A stretch of 64,000 bases of DNA from Allacma fusca (GCA_947179485.1 OX359245.1:28383067-28447066); one strand, 5' to 3'; shown: positions 48,119 to 60,714, numbered from the stretch's first letter. Numbers and translations are program-made. Notes: generated by a model not told the origin, from the sequence alone.

Positions 48119-49148
48119 TAGGGATGCCAAATATCACCACTTTGCTTATATCGAATTTCTCGGTCTCGCCAAAAACAGTTTGGGCGATATATCCCGTATC
48201 GCCGATATATCGCAAAACCCACGAAGCTTTTCATTCATAAATATAATAACCAGGAAAAATAATAATGAAGTTGAATGGTAAATAGAGCAAGATTAGTTCT
48301 CAAAAATGGCTCCACAACAATGAATAAAATCTAATGATTAAGCTAATACTTTTGTACAGATTGATTGACTAAAATTTAACTAAGCATTTCGGTTTAATAG
48401 TAATTACCTGGGAGATTATCTTATTCAAAAACGTAAGGATATACAGTACTAGCATGCGGACAAAATATTGTTAGCAATAAGGTTTTCAAATTTTTCCAGA
48501 CAGTAGATATATGTAAATCCTTAACTAAAAAGCTCGTGCCGAATTATTTGAACTTGTTCTAACAACAAAACCTGATATTGTACTCAAGTCAAATGGCCGC
48601 AACAAGGTATTTATATAATGTCTTCCGAAATTAGATTTTGACTTGACATATTATAAAGGAAGGTTTGAAGATCCCGATTTATTCTCCAGATATTATTAGC
48701 CACAGTCTGACCTCCCGTCCCTAAATACTCACTGTAATATCATTTTACTTGTAGACTGCGTTAATATAGCTACGGCAAATCTTTTCTAATTTATTCATCT
48801 AAACATTTATCCCGTAACTATGTAGCCTGAATTAGCAGCTTAAATCTAAAGTTCAAATCCATTTTATTGCAGTTTTGAAAACCTTCGAATTGATACAAAG
48901 CTGCAAGGCGGCTCCTTTGTATTTGTACTCATAATTCACTCACGCTTATTTGATTGGAGAAATTACAAGCGTGGGATAAAGGGCCCAGTTGTCATTCCTG
49001 CTTTCCAAATTTCCGCATTAAAAAGTTTTTCTGTTCTTGGTGGATACAACGACAATTTTTGCCATAATTATCACCTAAAATATCTCCGCTCAGTTTGTTG
49101 ATATTTGTGCAATAATACCGTCTCGCAATCTCATCATTGGCATCCCTA
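48119..49148. mobile_element. Non-autonomous hAT-like element, ATATCG-word ends
   Basis: The element is 1030 bp with perfect 12-bp inverted termini TAGGGATGCCAA / TTGGCATCCCTA. Flanks GTTCCTTG (48111-48118) and GTTCCTGG (49149-49156) match at 7 of 8 bases, fitting an 8-bp duplication. The left end carries repeated GATATATC / ATATCG words (48150-48235). The rest is unique AT-rich sequence. It ends 16 bp before the TATA box of the next receptor gene. Confidence 0.85.
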
Positions 49149-49164
49149 GTTCCTGGTCAGAAAG

Positions 49165-49172
49165 TATAAAAA
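49165..49172 (+). promoter_or_regulatory. Putative TATA box of receptor gene at 49231
   Basis: TATAAAAA lies 66 bp before the start codon. Initiator-like TCATT (about 49198) lies at a usual distance. Everything further upstream than 49148 is transposon sequence. Confidence 0.5.
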
Positions 49173-49230
49173 CGGATCCGACACAGCGTGGGCCGATTCA
49201 TTTCCACGTTGTCAGTCCTCTTGTGAAACA

Positions 49231-50616
49231 ATGCTTTCGAGACAGGAGCTACGTTGGACTTTCCTTCACTTCAAAGCATTTTCTGCAATGGGAGCATTTC
49301 CCTTCAGAATACTCGAGCCGGATGGAAGGCTCGCTGTGGAGACAAATTGGAAGAAAAAAAGTTTCTTCTACGGGTATTTCAGCTTGACCGTCCTGTACTG
49401 TGTCCTTCATTTTATAACTTTGGTTTATTGTCTCGTTTTTAAAAAAGGATATTTTCTCAGTCCGAATTTCACTGTTCATGCTTTGTTGAGCATTGGATGG
49501 TCATATGCAGCATTTGGGGCCTTGAGCTTGTACATTCTATGGCCCGACACCACAGTTCAAATATTCAACACCTTATTTTCTGAGCAATATCGAAGTAAGT
49601 AATGCCTCTAGTTTTTGAATGTATTTGATGCCCAAATATAATTTTCTTGTTTATGATTATTATTACAGTGGCTTCAATTTTTTTAAATTTTATTTTTTAA
49701 AAATTTCAGGCCCTCAAACTTCCAAATCCTGGAAGGAATACTCACTACAGGAGATCATTGGCATCACAGCACCAATCCCTTTTTTCTATATGAGCATTTC
49801 ATTGGTTTCTCTCACACATTTTCTGAATTCTGACCGCCTTTATTCCGTCCTGGCCATCTTTCCTGTAGACATAGCTGAGAGCCCAGTAATGTATGTCTTT
49901 GTTTCAGTAATAGATATAATTCTATTTGTGTTCCCTGAAAGCGCGTGCTATTTTACAATCGTGTTCCAATTGCTGATTTTCATGCTGATTGATGGGCTTC
50001 TGGGGAAGCATAATCATTTGCTCAGGTTTGAAAATACAATGATTACGGGAAGATAACAATGTCATTTTCCTTGCTGATATCCATTTTCTTGCTAAAAATA
50101 TAGTGTGTGTCTGTAAACTGTAGAGCTCACAAATCCCTTGATGAAGCACGTGCTGAGCATGTCATTGAAGAACACATTCAATCGTGCCAGAGAGTAGAAC
50201 TTCTCATACAATTATTTAATCACAACTTCATGTTTGTAATTTTCTCTTTGAAAAGCTTCATTATAACATTCTCTATTTTGCTCTGGTACTCTGCAATCCT
50301 CTTCCATGAAACCGAACCGTTTGTTAGTGCCGTGTACGCTCTCATGGGCATAGATTTGAATCTTATGTTCGTGGTTTTATATGACCATGCTTTTGGGGTG
50401 ACTGTCAAAATGTTTGAACTCAAGCAGCGAATGACGGAGAAATGCAGCGGGATAAAATGTCAGAGGAAACGGAAGCTGGCATTATTGAAAATAAAATCGA
50501 TTCCAAACTTTGGAATCAAAATTGGCAACTTCCAAGTATTCCAGCAAACATCTACTACCATCCTAGTTGATTTTGTTCTGAAGAATCTGGCTGGTCTGGT
50601 TGTAGCCACAATGTAG
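49231..50616 (+). CDS. Gustatory-receptor-like protein, three exons, 390 aa
   Basis: The exons are 49231-49594, 49710-50025 and 50124-50616 (stop TAG), with GT-AG introns of phases 1 and 2, total 1173 nt. The N-terminus (FRILEPDGRL, then FYGYFSLTVLYCVLHFITLVY in two parts) starts with a short cytosolic segment and a first helix. Further hydrophobic helices are LLSIGWSYAAFGALSLYIL, IIGITAPIPFFYMSISLV, DIILFVFPESACYFTIVF and SFIITFSILLWYSAIL. The C-terminus IGNFQVFQQ-X-VDFVLKNLAGLV matches the GSFYIL-VDFV end of the receptor at 26040. For exon 3 the acceptor at 50122-50123 was chosen over the one at 50102-50103 because only it keeps the phase. Likely a chemosensory channel; ligand unknown. A degenerate copy of exon 1 lies at 53735. 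Confidence 0.83.
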
Positions 50617-50950
50617 TATTATCGTTGTCATGTGATAATAATCATGTTAATGTGTAGCATGGACAGTATTCCAAAAAATCTGAAAAGTATTTCAAGCATT
50701 CTGAAAAAATATTTTTTAGTTCTGAAACATTTTAAATATTCTGCTTCACATAACTAATCTTAGTATAACTATTATGAAAAAAATGGAAACATTCGTGATT
50801 TGCAGATATGGGGAAAATTGGGTTGACTCAAAGCTTTAACAAAAAGTCAGAGTAAACCTAAAAACTATCTGTTATAAATTTTGAATTTGCTCTCCGTATT
50901 TGGAACGAGCATTGAGTGCTAAAACGATCGTTTCAACCATTAATATAAAC

Positions 50951-52911
50951 CAGAATGGCTTGATTTAAATCACGTTGATTTAAATCTGGATTTAAATCAA
51001 GATTTAAATTACTTGATTTTTATCAAATAAATCATTGATTTAAATCAAAATTGACTCTTCAACTTTTGCGGTTAGGTAAAATTTAATTTTACGTCTCGAA
51101 ACGTTGTAAAACTCAGGTTCTTGTGTTTTTATGTATTTTGGTCGTGATACTATTTTTTATTTTGATAATTTTCAGGATAATTTGTGTACGTTGCCCATTG
51201 ATTATCTGTCAAGCTTGCACAGTGCCATAAAATTTGCATATGAGCTTCTGCTGGGGCAATTGTTATGTCCCACAAAATATTTCGTCTCTTTTCGAAATCC
51301 AGGGACAAAAATAAATACCCCGATCCGGTCCTGAAATAACACGGGACCATATTTATGTCCCAAGTTGTTTCGTCCCTAACAGAAACTCACAATCAGTATT
51401 TACAAAAACATCCCAACATCAAATCTTTCTAAAAGAGTACCATTTAAAGTGGCAAGACTTGACAGTGAATTTTGCATTTTTTGAATTTTATACTCTATGC
51501 TTCATAAATGTTATATCTACATTTATTTAAATGTTGCACGGAGATAATCACACTTATTTAAACGGATTATTCCACATCTGCCCCGACATAATCTACCATC
51601 CCGTCCCGAAACACTATATATGTACACACTAAGCACATTTTATAAAATGTGTATTGTGTGTACATACATATGTATATAAATAAAAATCCAAATGAGACTG
51701 TTGGTATTTGTCCTACACAGCGTTTGACTTTAAAAACAAAACTCAAATCGACATTGTTACAATTTAAAAAAATACCATTGATATTTTGAATTGGCATGTA
51801 ACCAGCTTTTTATTTCATTAGGCCAGTGCCTGTCATGGGAACAGAAAAGTCGTCCCCGTTCCCATTCCCGTTCCCACAGTTCGGGTTTGGGTACAAGGCA
51901 GAACCCAATTCCCAAATTGCACCCGAAATCTTGTGAACAAATGTACCGCACCCAGACTCGAAATTTTTAAAATTGTAGCACCCAAACCCGTTCCTGTTCC
52001 CAAAAATTAATTTTGGGTGCACCCAAACCCGTACCCAAAACCCTGGAACCCGTTCCCGTACCCGAAACGAAAGTTCATATATTCAAGGATAAAAGTTATA
52101 CATTATACATGTATACTTATTGTTTCAATTTTTGCTAACAATGGATACACACAATTCCACTCATTCTATTTGTTATATTTGATTCTACTTAATTAATTTT
52201 GTAATTTTTAAGTCACCTTACTACTGCTAAGCACAACATACGCATATAATTAATTTTTGTCACATTTCATCATTCGACGTGGGATGATCTGTTCAAACAA
52301 AGAGCGTTTGCCTCTAAACTACAACAACGACACAAAAATAGTCGGTCACACCACACCAAAACAAATCAATCATGTAATTATCGTTACGCTCGCAAGATTG
52401 CTCTGTACACGGGTACGCATGAACAGAAACGGGTTTTTGAGCATACCGTTCCCGTTCCTGTTGGGTACAGATCGCATTCAGCCTGTATTGCACCCGTTCC
52501 CATATGGGTTCCTGTTCCCACATACTATAATGGGAAAGGTTGGTTCCCAAACCTGTACCCACACTTTTGGGTGAAAACATTTTGCACCCATATGATACCC
52601 GTTCCTTCACCCAAACACCCGGGTGTGACCCGTTCCCATGACAGGCACTGCATTAGGCAGCTGACTTGCCTTTATAATTTTCTCTCAATATATTTGACTA
52701 ATAATTGTTTAAGTTTCTTTGGTGCCAACAGTGTACAATATTATTAGTAAAATTAAAATCCAAAAATTTGTAAGGTAGTTCTGTCGTACGGTACAATGAA
52801 TTTAAATCAGAAAATATTGGTTTAAATAAAAAAAAATCCGATTTAAATCAAATAAATCCGATTATTTTGATTTTTTTTTTTGAAAAAAAATCAAAATAAT
52901 CAGCAACCCTG
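50951..52911. mobile_element. Candidate hAT-like element, GATTTAAATC-word ends
   Basis: The left end CAGAATGGCTTGATTTAAATC and the right end (complement) CAGGGTTGCTGATTATTTTG are related inverted termini, and both ends (50951-51055, 52795-52911) are arrays of GATTTAAATC words. The flanks ATATAAAC and ATATACTT match at only 5 of 8, so the target duplication is doubtful. A younger element (51824-52650) is nested inside, and a GTCCC-word patch lies at 51250-51380. Confidence 0.6.
51824..52650. mobile_element. Non-autonomous hAT-like element, CCGTTCCC-word array
   Basis: The element is 827 bp with perfect 19-bp inverted termini CAGTGCCTGTCATGGGAAC and a perfect 8-bp duplication CATTAGGC at 51816-51823 and 52651-52658. 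Both ends are degenerate arrays of CCCGTTCCC and ACCCAAACCCG words; the centre (about 52075-52420) is unique AT-rich DNA. No coding capacity. Confidence 0.94.
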
Positions 52912-53734
52912 ATATACTTAAACAACTGATTATATATTGCTCATAAGACTTCAGCTCGCATTTTGAGAGGCATTTACTTTACCCAGGACTGGAGTCGGAT
53001 TTTTGTAAATCTCCCTGGAAGATCTTTTCTGAATTTCCCTGCTGAATTTTATGTCCCTGCGGGGAGGTCCTCAACGATTTTCAAAATCTCTGCAAAAATT
53101 TTTGACCGTAGTAATTTTTATTTTGGTGGAATCGGTTTGGCTGCTTTATTATGTTAGTGTAAAAAAGATGACCTAAACAAGTATGGGGCACCACTACATT
53201 ACTACGACTCCCCCGGAATCAAGACCTTTTTTCCTTCGTGTCTGAGGACATTCATACGTAACTACAAGCATGATGCTATCGCGTGATTGTTACAGCCTAA
53301 TCGTACAAACAATATGTTTTCAATGTTGGAACTTAAATAATGATGATAACTCTGAGTTATAACTTGCTCTATACCATACACGGTTACATAATGATTCATA
53401 TGTAATTTACTGTAATGAAAGAATCATTAAACCTTGTTAAACGCCATGAGCAAATATGATGTCCTAGAAAAATCCACACACGGCTAAAGTGAATACATTT
53501 TACCAGGATTTGTAATTTGTTAACATTAAATAAAAAGGAAATGAAACTAGGATAAGTAATGATTTGTTATTTTTTTTCAAAAAAGAAGTATTTGTTCATC
53601 ACTGTCATTAAACTGTGGGTAATTCCTTAAACAAATGTTTTTTAAGGAAAGTTTAGTTTGTTTTAGTTTTGTATTTTATATAGGTTTCGAGTCTATTATA
53701 TTTTTTATGTATGTATATCTGAGCTCATGGAACC

Positions 53735-54010
53735 GCCTTCTTGTCTCTGGAGACAAAATTGGAAGACAAAAAGTTTCTTGTATGGATATTTTTGTTTGAC
53801 TATCCTGAACTGTGTCCTTCATTTCTTAACTTTTGTTTATAGTCTGGTTCTTGAAAGGTATTAATTTCTTACTCCAGAGTTCACTATTCATGCCTTGACC
53901 AGCATTCCAGGGACATATGTTTCATTCTGGCCTTTTTTGCATAGGCCTCGAGTTTGTACATTCTGTGGTCAGACAATACAGTTCCGATATTCAAGACCTT
54001 ACAGTATATG
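53735..54010 (+). pseudogene. Receptor exon 1 fragment
   Basis: Closely similar over about 270 bp to exon 1 of the receptor at 49231: shared GGAGACAAAATTGGAAGA, AAAAGTTTCTT, TGTGTCCTTCATTT and TTGTACATTCT. Small indels break the frame and no exons 2-3 follow, so it is a decayed duplicate. Confidence 0.8.
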
Positions 54011-55031
54011 TAATTTTCCCAACTTTATGGAAGTACGCAATTCGTTTTGTTCTTTTGACTAGGCCCGTGTTTGAATTTTAAACGTGTAATTTTGCAACTA
54101 GACTTGTTCTTATTTGTTAAATTGGTTTTTTATCAAAACAATCAAGCCACGTTGGGATAAAGGCTACCGTGTAAACACATGATTTACGTATCCAACAGCT
54201 ATATATTTTCTTTTCCATGCAGAATCCTTTCCCGTAAATTTAAAATGTACTACATTTGACTTGGAAACTCAGAAATTGTTGGCACAAGGTAAATCCGAAT
54301 GCAAAATCTGCATAATTGTTCACTGACAGTACTTGTGAATTCCCAGGTGCGCAATTGAGAACAAGCTCTTAAAATATTACTAAGCACATTTGTCTGGACA
54401 CAACTCTCATAATTACACAGATATGTATCTTTACTGCTAAATAATGAATGTCAATATTGATGCAATTCTAATTATTTAGTACTTCTACAGCTTTTCTCAT
54501 GCAGTGCCCTAGGCCTAAATAAAAAAGAATTTTGTCCTGCTAAGCAATCCTGTAGCTAAAACAATTAGCTGTCCCTTTTGAGGATACCTGGTTGTTATCC
54601 AGAATTCAGCAGGTTTAATCCCTTTTTATGCGCACAACAACGGAATCAAAGAAATTACATCCATTCGCTTCTGAAATACATTCAGAGATCTCTAAAATAC
54701 AAAAAGATATTTTTGAAGTACCTATTCAAGTAGATATAATTATTTAATTTGTGTTTCGATTCCTAGCAGTTAGAAGTATACTGTGGTTTGCATTTTTAAT
54801 TTCTAGCAGGTGGAAAAGAAAATATATATTTTGCATTTAGGGATAATGTTCCGCCGGAATATACATACCTACTTTGTATTTTAGCTGCAGGCAGTACATA
54901 TTTGGTAATTTGTCGATTGTAAAGTGTTTTACATTCGGGTAGTATTTTGCTATTTCCAACAAATCTATTGTTTTATCATTACATATATACTATGTGTAGT
55001 TTGATTTAAATGCGTATGTATCTTGAAGTTA

Positions 55032-55470
55032 TTGTTAAGGCTAAACTTACGACCCGACAAATAATCATATGAGAGCATCCAAGTACAGGTGTACTGAGAG
55101 TGGGCCTGACTTCCGCATCAAGGAACTCCTATGAGAACTCTTCCTCAGAGACGCTCATCTCAGCCCATCACTAATAGCGCTTCAGGGATCTCCCAAGTTC
55201 CCCATAAACCTGAAACCTGTACTAAAGGTAGACAAATTAAGAAGGTGAGATCTCCAAGAGAAGGAGAACTTGAAGCCCTATATAAACATCCTTAAACACA
55301 GAGAGCAGGATCGCTCGAGATCGCCTGACGGAGCTCCCAACTCACCTTCTACAAGAGCTCCATGCTACCGTCTTCAATTTTAGCCCTCTCTGCGAGTGTT
55401 ATTTTCTACGAAGTTCCAATCTCATAATTTCAAGATAAGTGCAAAATAAAGACTCTGAATATTTTACACT
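55032..55470 (+). repeat. Possible solo LTR
   Basis: This block is less AT-rich than its surroundings. It starts TGTTAAGG, has TATATAAA at 55279-55286 and AATAAA at 55445-55450, about 160 bp apart, and a candidate end in TTTTACA near 55468. That is the usual R-region arrangement of an LTR. No target duplication or internal retroelement sequence was seen, so it may instead be an unknown transcription unit; the GC-richer sequence continues to about 55740. Confidence 0.35.
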
Positions 55471-57034
55471 TTGAGACTCGAGTTGCCCCATCATGAACTG
55501 AGAGTCCACATAGACTCATATACAAGAAAGACACTTTTACTTTCAACATGAAAAGGAAGAAGAAACCCAAGCCCGAGCACCACATGTGTTCCCCTTTATA
55601 AGTTTCACTCTCTTCCAAAATAAGACTCTTTTCCACTACGCTCAAGTGTGCGGCCTATCATTTACATGAAGATACATTCGTCACCCCTGCACATCGCTGT
55701 CTCTTCAGTTCCCCTCTTCCAAACTCACGAGACTTGGCTGTGTGACTGTACGGTATGTTTATGTAAGGATATTATGTTGTGCTTGTAAATTAGTGTACAT
55801 TCTTTTACTTTTGTTTTCACTGTAGTTAAACCCCATAGGTTTGAGGTTTTCCTCCTCACAATTCAATTATATTTATGTTAGGTGATTTGGGGAAGGTCTC
55901 CACTATGGATGACCATTGCATGTATCTAAACCACGAATAGCAGTAAGAGTCAGTTAAGTATAAGGTGTTGTTTAACATTTTAATATATGGAATATTTGCA
56001 GTACGCTATTCTTGAACATCCAGAATATTATTGTCTGCGGACATAAATAACAGTTTTCATACCTACAATTTACACTATATTTTCTGTAGTTACTCAGAGT
56101 ACATTTGTCTAGATTTACCAAGGGAATCCTACCTCCCTCTCAAGGGTAGAGACAGTTTAACACTCAGATTGGAACCTAGAATAATTATGAATGTTTTAAT
56201 AGTGGAATTCAATAAAGTAATGCCGTGTGAAAAATATATGAATAGAATCATACACAATAATTCATTTCATTATTTTTATTAAATCATTCTTATAATATTT
56301 CTCATTTACAAGTCACTCGTTTGTGTTCCTGGTTACGGATTCGACGGATGCCTCAACCTTGCCGACGCTCATGTTTCCAAAATCCACTACACACTTTCTT
56401 TTATTTTCCCATTTTTATAAACTTGTGCCCATTTTAGATCCGTCTGATTGATTATTTCTTGAGGCAGAGTAGTCAAGTCAACATTATAATTTGCTGTGCA
56501 AATAATTAATTTTCAACTAATGTTGCTTCTATAAATTATTACTTACTAAAAATATTGTTACTGGAGATATTTTAATTTGTCATTCTCATTTAGCATTTTC
56601 AGAAGTATTACTCAATTAAAGATTTTATTTTCAAGGAATAAATCTGATAGTAGTTCTAATAATTCCTTGCATCTCGTTTTGTGAACCTTGTTTTGTGCGC
56701 AAACGTTGGGCACAAACATTAGTACACAATGTTTTCTTCAACACATTTTGTACGCAGAAGTGGTCCGGTTATGAGCAGGATATTTTGTTCACAGTTGTGA
56801 ATAACCATTTCCGTGTTGAATATTAGAGAACGGCCACAAAGTTCAACATCAAAAAAGTCAGTGGGTCCCTGCGCTATTTGATTGCGTTGAGTGTCTTAGT
56901 CGATGGGTCTTTATCCTGTTTGATGTTGCAATCATTTCGTGATCAGATCTCAAGGCGTAACCAGGAATCCTCCTTAGCGGCGAATATTAAAAAAAGCATT
57001 GAATTTTTAACATTTCAAAATTTCAGTTTCGCAC

Positions 57035-57180
57035 TGGTGCCCTTGTCTAGTCCGATTTGACTAAGAAAATAATGAATAGACTAGACTTATGGTTAAGGAG
57101 GAGGAAAATGAATAGACTAGAATAGACTAGTTGTATCTGTATGCGTGGTTTAGAAAGACTCGATTAGACCAGACTAGCCA
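57035..57180. repeat. CTAGACTAG-word repeat fragment
   Basis: Related to the arrays at 28330, 30260, 43339 and 62356: TGCCCTTGTCTAGTCCG then several GAATAGACTAGA words. The termini are not clear and no target duplication was found. Confidence 0.55.
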
Positions 57181-57905
57181 GATAATGAAAAGAGACAGGC
57201 TGCGTAGTACAACCACTCGTTTTCATAAAAATACTCTTCATATTCTTTTGCCATAAATACTGTTTGTACACAACATTCAATTCACCATGAAAATGAAAGG
57301 GCATCCTTGCTTCTTGCACGCCTGCAACAGCTATGAAGTAGAAGTTCGTCTTTAAGGAGGTTAAGATGGATATATTTTCGATTAAAGGCAAAATGAAGTA
57401 CATGTAATACAAATATATTTGCATGTAGATCATTTTGCTGCCGGTGAAAACGGTTAAAGATAATTTTGCTTTAGTCGATTTTCGGTTTCTGACAATCATT
57501 ATATCAGTTTTTTAATCTACAGTACTACTGAAATATTGCATGAGTGTAAACCGATGTTTCATTTGTGTCGGTTAGCCGTTGTTAATTTTTATGCTAAAAA
57601 TAATAGTGCGAACTTTCTTTGGAAGGAATGCAATGCAAGCACTCTCACTCGGTTCTTTAGTTCATGTACGTGCACAAATATTTTTGAACTGCATTGGTAA
57701 GGGTACAAATCTTACAAGTTTTTGTTGTTAGTTTGATTCAATAAATATCGGGATATTTGTTTTTACCCCTCCCGCATTATAACGCCTCATCCATCTGCAT
57801 CACTGTAGGGGAAAAAGCAAAAATCAAATTAGCAGGCGTATAGCAAGCAAATCCGCCATACTTCCAAAGCTAAAGTTACACGTGGATAAAAAGGATACAT
57901 TCAGT

Positions 57906-59972
57906 TCATCTAAGAAAGATGTCGGTTTGTTGTACGCGAAGCACAGCGTCAAATTTCTGACGGATTATTGGAGGATTCAAAGAGTAATAAGTTCTCTTCC
58001 AGAGATTTCTCAAGTAAGCGGACGTCAAAACTTCGGAAATAAATCCAAGTATTGCCACAATTGTCCCACTAATTAGACTGAAAAATGCGAGACCCAGATG
58101 AGCTAACCCAAAAGGCTTGGTTTTACAGCTCATGGACTCTTCTGTTAACTTAACGACCTGGAAGGCCAATTCCTGATTGAGACCCGAATTCCGAACTGTC
58201 TTCAACCACGCAAGACCATCCTTCCTCACCAAGTCCAAGGCCTGCTGAAACCATTTATCAAAATGCCCAGTATTCTGGAGTATCCCCGTGTTTGAAGACA
58301 CAACCTCCGTCAACTTGGAATATTTCCTTAAACCAATGTTCACCAAGCACTCAAAAATTGGGGCTCTAGCGGCTGTCAGTGGGACAAAATCTGGATGTAT
58401 AGTAGCGTTTTGGACAATGTCAAGCAATGCCAAGCCATGGTAATTGATAAGAGCCGTTTTTCTTCCAACTACAGTTTCCAACATGGCTTTTATCATGTAT
58501 TTAGTACTGAAATACTCCATCCTTCTCTTAATCTTCAAATATGTAGGAGCGGTAGTTTGTGAGAAAAATAAATCGTCAGCTGCACCAGGGTAATTGATGT
58601 ATTTTATTTTATAGTCCAAACTTCTTGCAAGTTCTTCAGGGGTCCCAGGGGGTTGTTCCACTTCAGGATAAGTGAGGAAAGAAATTAAGTTACTGTTGAA
58701 GAATGCCCCGGTCACAATTGAGTGAAACAGAAATATTCCAGTTAAATAGCGGAGACTGGTGGGGATAGTCCGTGACTGCTGCAGCAACGCACAGAAAGGC
58801 AGGATGATAATTGGGAACACTGATTGGTCCAAATTTGTTGAGCTCCCTCTAAAATTCTCCAATTGAAATTTGCTATAAAATACTGGAATGGCTAATATTA
58901 CTGAAGTCACAACACAAAGCCAGACGTCGGAGGAAAACACGTAGAGAATCCCATACCATTTGATATTTACTTGGGGCAAGGACGTGAAAAAAACTAGAGG
59001 TAGATTGAAAACAAAAGGAGTGAAATCCAAGTAGGGATTACGCTCGTAAGTATTGCTGAACCAGACAGCCATGTCTGCTCTGGAGTCTGCCAAAGCCCCT
59101 ATGAACCCATTCCAGCTCCCATTTGGCATTTGCTTATTGTTGTTGTAACTGTCAAAACGGTAATCAAAAGTAAAGTTGTATTTTTTAGCTAAAGCTAGTG
59201 CAAAATTGTAGCCTAATCCCCCCACGGCAGAACCAGACTTTAATCTTATAATTTCGATTTTAAATGGGAATGAGTGAATCACAATGTGACCATTTCGGAG
59301 CAAGCATTTTGAATTCATCCGCTGATTGTGAATGTACTCTGAAGCTGGGACCGATCGTAATGCAGGTTCGAATGGATGTTCATAAAAAATACGGGGTTCA
59401 CTTGAAGAAACGGAAATGTCAACTCCAATCTTATACTGCAAAATTTTTATATCCTCTTGAGCAAAAATATCCCGGATTTGTTCTCCGTCCCCAATAAAAA
59501 CATGAAGAGCTTGTTGAGGATGGGTGTTAAAGGGAAATTGAAGTAAACTCCGGAGCTGGTATGATCTGGATCCTGGGTAAAGTCTAGGAACATTTGATGT
59601 ATCCTTTAAGAAAATAAGGATCTTCTCACAGTCCAGCGAATGTCTCAAGATGTTAAAACTTGGGATTCGTACATCCCCATTTTCACTGACAACGTTTTCG
59701 TTCAAAACATTAGGAGGAACTAGTGAAACTGCACTTGTAATTATTTTGGGATTTTTTATGGTCTCGAAAACATCTGTAGGAATCCCATACGATGTGATGC
59801 CAATCAGTTTAAAAGTGCAGATTCCAGATTCCTGAAACTGGGACCCAGCCCAGGTTTCGGCGGCAAGTGCTGTAGAAACAGTTGACCATAATAATTTTGA
59901 ATTTGTTGGTTGTGACTGAACAGAAAAATCTGTAACGGCTAAAATTAGTATTAGAACGGTTTTGATGCTCAT
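57906..59972 (-). CDS. Divergent ionotropic receptor, intronless, 688 aa
   Basis: A single frame to the stop at 57906. The start at 59970-59972 was chosen because MSIKTVLILILAV then FSVQS is a good signal peptide; a 53-codon longer frame upstream lacks such a feature. The ligand-binding lobe includes GLGYNFALALAKKYNFTF, then NGSWNGFIGAL and ADMAVWFSNTYERN. M1 is near VWLCVVTSVILAIPVFY; the pore region (VFPIIILPFCALLQQ) is followed by M3 with FLFHSIVTGAFFNSNLISFLT split over the position where iGluRs have SYTANLAAFLT. A second lobe follows, then a last helix (LGLAFFSLISGTIVAIL). This is the plan of divergent, often gustatory, ionotropic receptors, which are typically intronless in arthropods. 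Membrane cation channel, ligand unknown. It differs strongly from the nine-exon receptor at 17499, so the two are not recent duplicates. Confidence 0.88.
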   Translation of the reverse strand: MSIKTVLILILAVTDFSVQSQPTNSKLLWSTVSTALAAETWAGSQFQESGICTFKLIGITSYGIPTDVFETIKNPKIITSAVSLVPPNVLNENVVSENGDVRIPSFNILRHSLDCEKILIFLKDTSNVPRLYPGSRSYQLRSLLQFPFNTHPQQALHVFIGDGEQIRDIFAQEDIKILQYKIGVDISVSSSEPRIFYEHPFEPALRSVPASEYIHNQRMNSKCLLRNGHIVIHSFPFKIEIIRLKSGSAVGGLGYNFALALAKKYNFTFDYRFDSYNNNKQMPNGSWNGFIGALADSRADMAVWFSNTYERNPYLDFTPFVFNLPLVFFTSLPQVNIKWYGILYVFSSDVWLCVVTSVILAIPVFYSKFQLENFRGSSTNLDQSVFPIIILPFCALLQQSRTIPTSLRYLTGIFLFHSIVTGAFFNSNLISFLTYPEVEQPPGTPEELARSLDYKIKYINYPGAADDLFFSQTTAPTYLKIKRRMEYFSTKYMIKAMLETVVGRKTALINYHGLALLDIVQNATIHPDFVPLTAARAPIFECLVNIGLRKYSKLTEVVSSNTGILQNTGHFDKWFQQALDLVRKDGLAWLKTVRNSGLNQELAFQVVKLTEESMSCKTKPFGLAHLGLAFFSLISGTIVAILGFISEVLTSAYLRNLWKRTYYSLNPPIIRQKFDAVLRVQQTDIFLR

Positions 59973-60714
59973 GTTAGTTTCAATAAAATGATTTGTCCGA
60001 ACCAAGTAGGTAAAATCTAGGCTTTTACAGTGAGTCTCCAGAATCAAGAGAATTTGTTTTGTTTCGTGTCTCGGTACACATGCATACATTGATACATGAA
60101 GATAGCACATGATTTTTAGTCCACCAGTCATAACCTTAGAGCCTACAAAATTCGTGTAAAAAATTTGTTTGCAGTGCTGGAAATTAAATAATAATGTTAG
60201 CTATGACATAACTCCCTATCACAGTTGAATAATCATCTATTCAAATATAATTTAATGGAAATTAACCTTGTCCAACCCCATGAGCAAATATATTGTCCTG
60301 GAAAACATCGTAAGAAACAGCAACCGCTTACGTATAGACAAACGTCTATAGTGTGCCTATTCGAAAAGGCTTTACTACAGTATTACCCAACTGAGGTAAA
60401 AGAGAATGAAATGCACGTGACATTGGGTAAGTATGTCATATTTATTAACGTGGCAGTTTAAGTTGCAATTTAACATAATTGGAAATTCAGCGTAATTTTT
60501 GTGAGTGTACATAATATTTACAGGTACATATGTATTGATACCCTAATTGTATAAAGGATGTTCACCTACAAGGAGACAAGCAGGCATAATAAATATTATC
60601 ACCTGGCTCCTACAAAAATCTATTTTCACCCGGAAATAAAAACAAACTTTTAAATCCATCTGTTTAAGTGCAAGATCACTCAACATACAGTGAATGCTTG
60701 GCAGAGGTTTTTCC
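59973..60714. other. Intergenic, no gene seen
   Basis: Upstream region of the intronless ionotropic receptor. No promoter element or repeat could be supported. Confidence 0.45.

Larger units (their letters stand above)
54011..57905. other. Intergenic, repeats only
   Basis: Contains an LTR-like block (about 55032-55470) and a CTAGACTAG-word patch (57035-57180). Short frames elsewhere show no domain or paralogue. Confidence 0.45.

Noticed and set aside
51757-52610. Several frames of 60-105 codons over the CCGTTCCC array
   Set aside because: Same reason: they are generated by the repeated words inside the hAT-like element.
55032-55740. Protein-coding gene in the GC-richer block
   Set aside because: No long frame; the TATA and AATAAA spacing suggests an LTR instead, and even that is only tentative.
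57973-60131. Longer N-terminus of the intronless ionotropic receptor (to 60131)
   Set aside because: The extra 53 residues contain no signal peptide, while the internal Met at 59972 begins a typical one.
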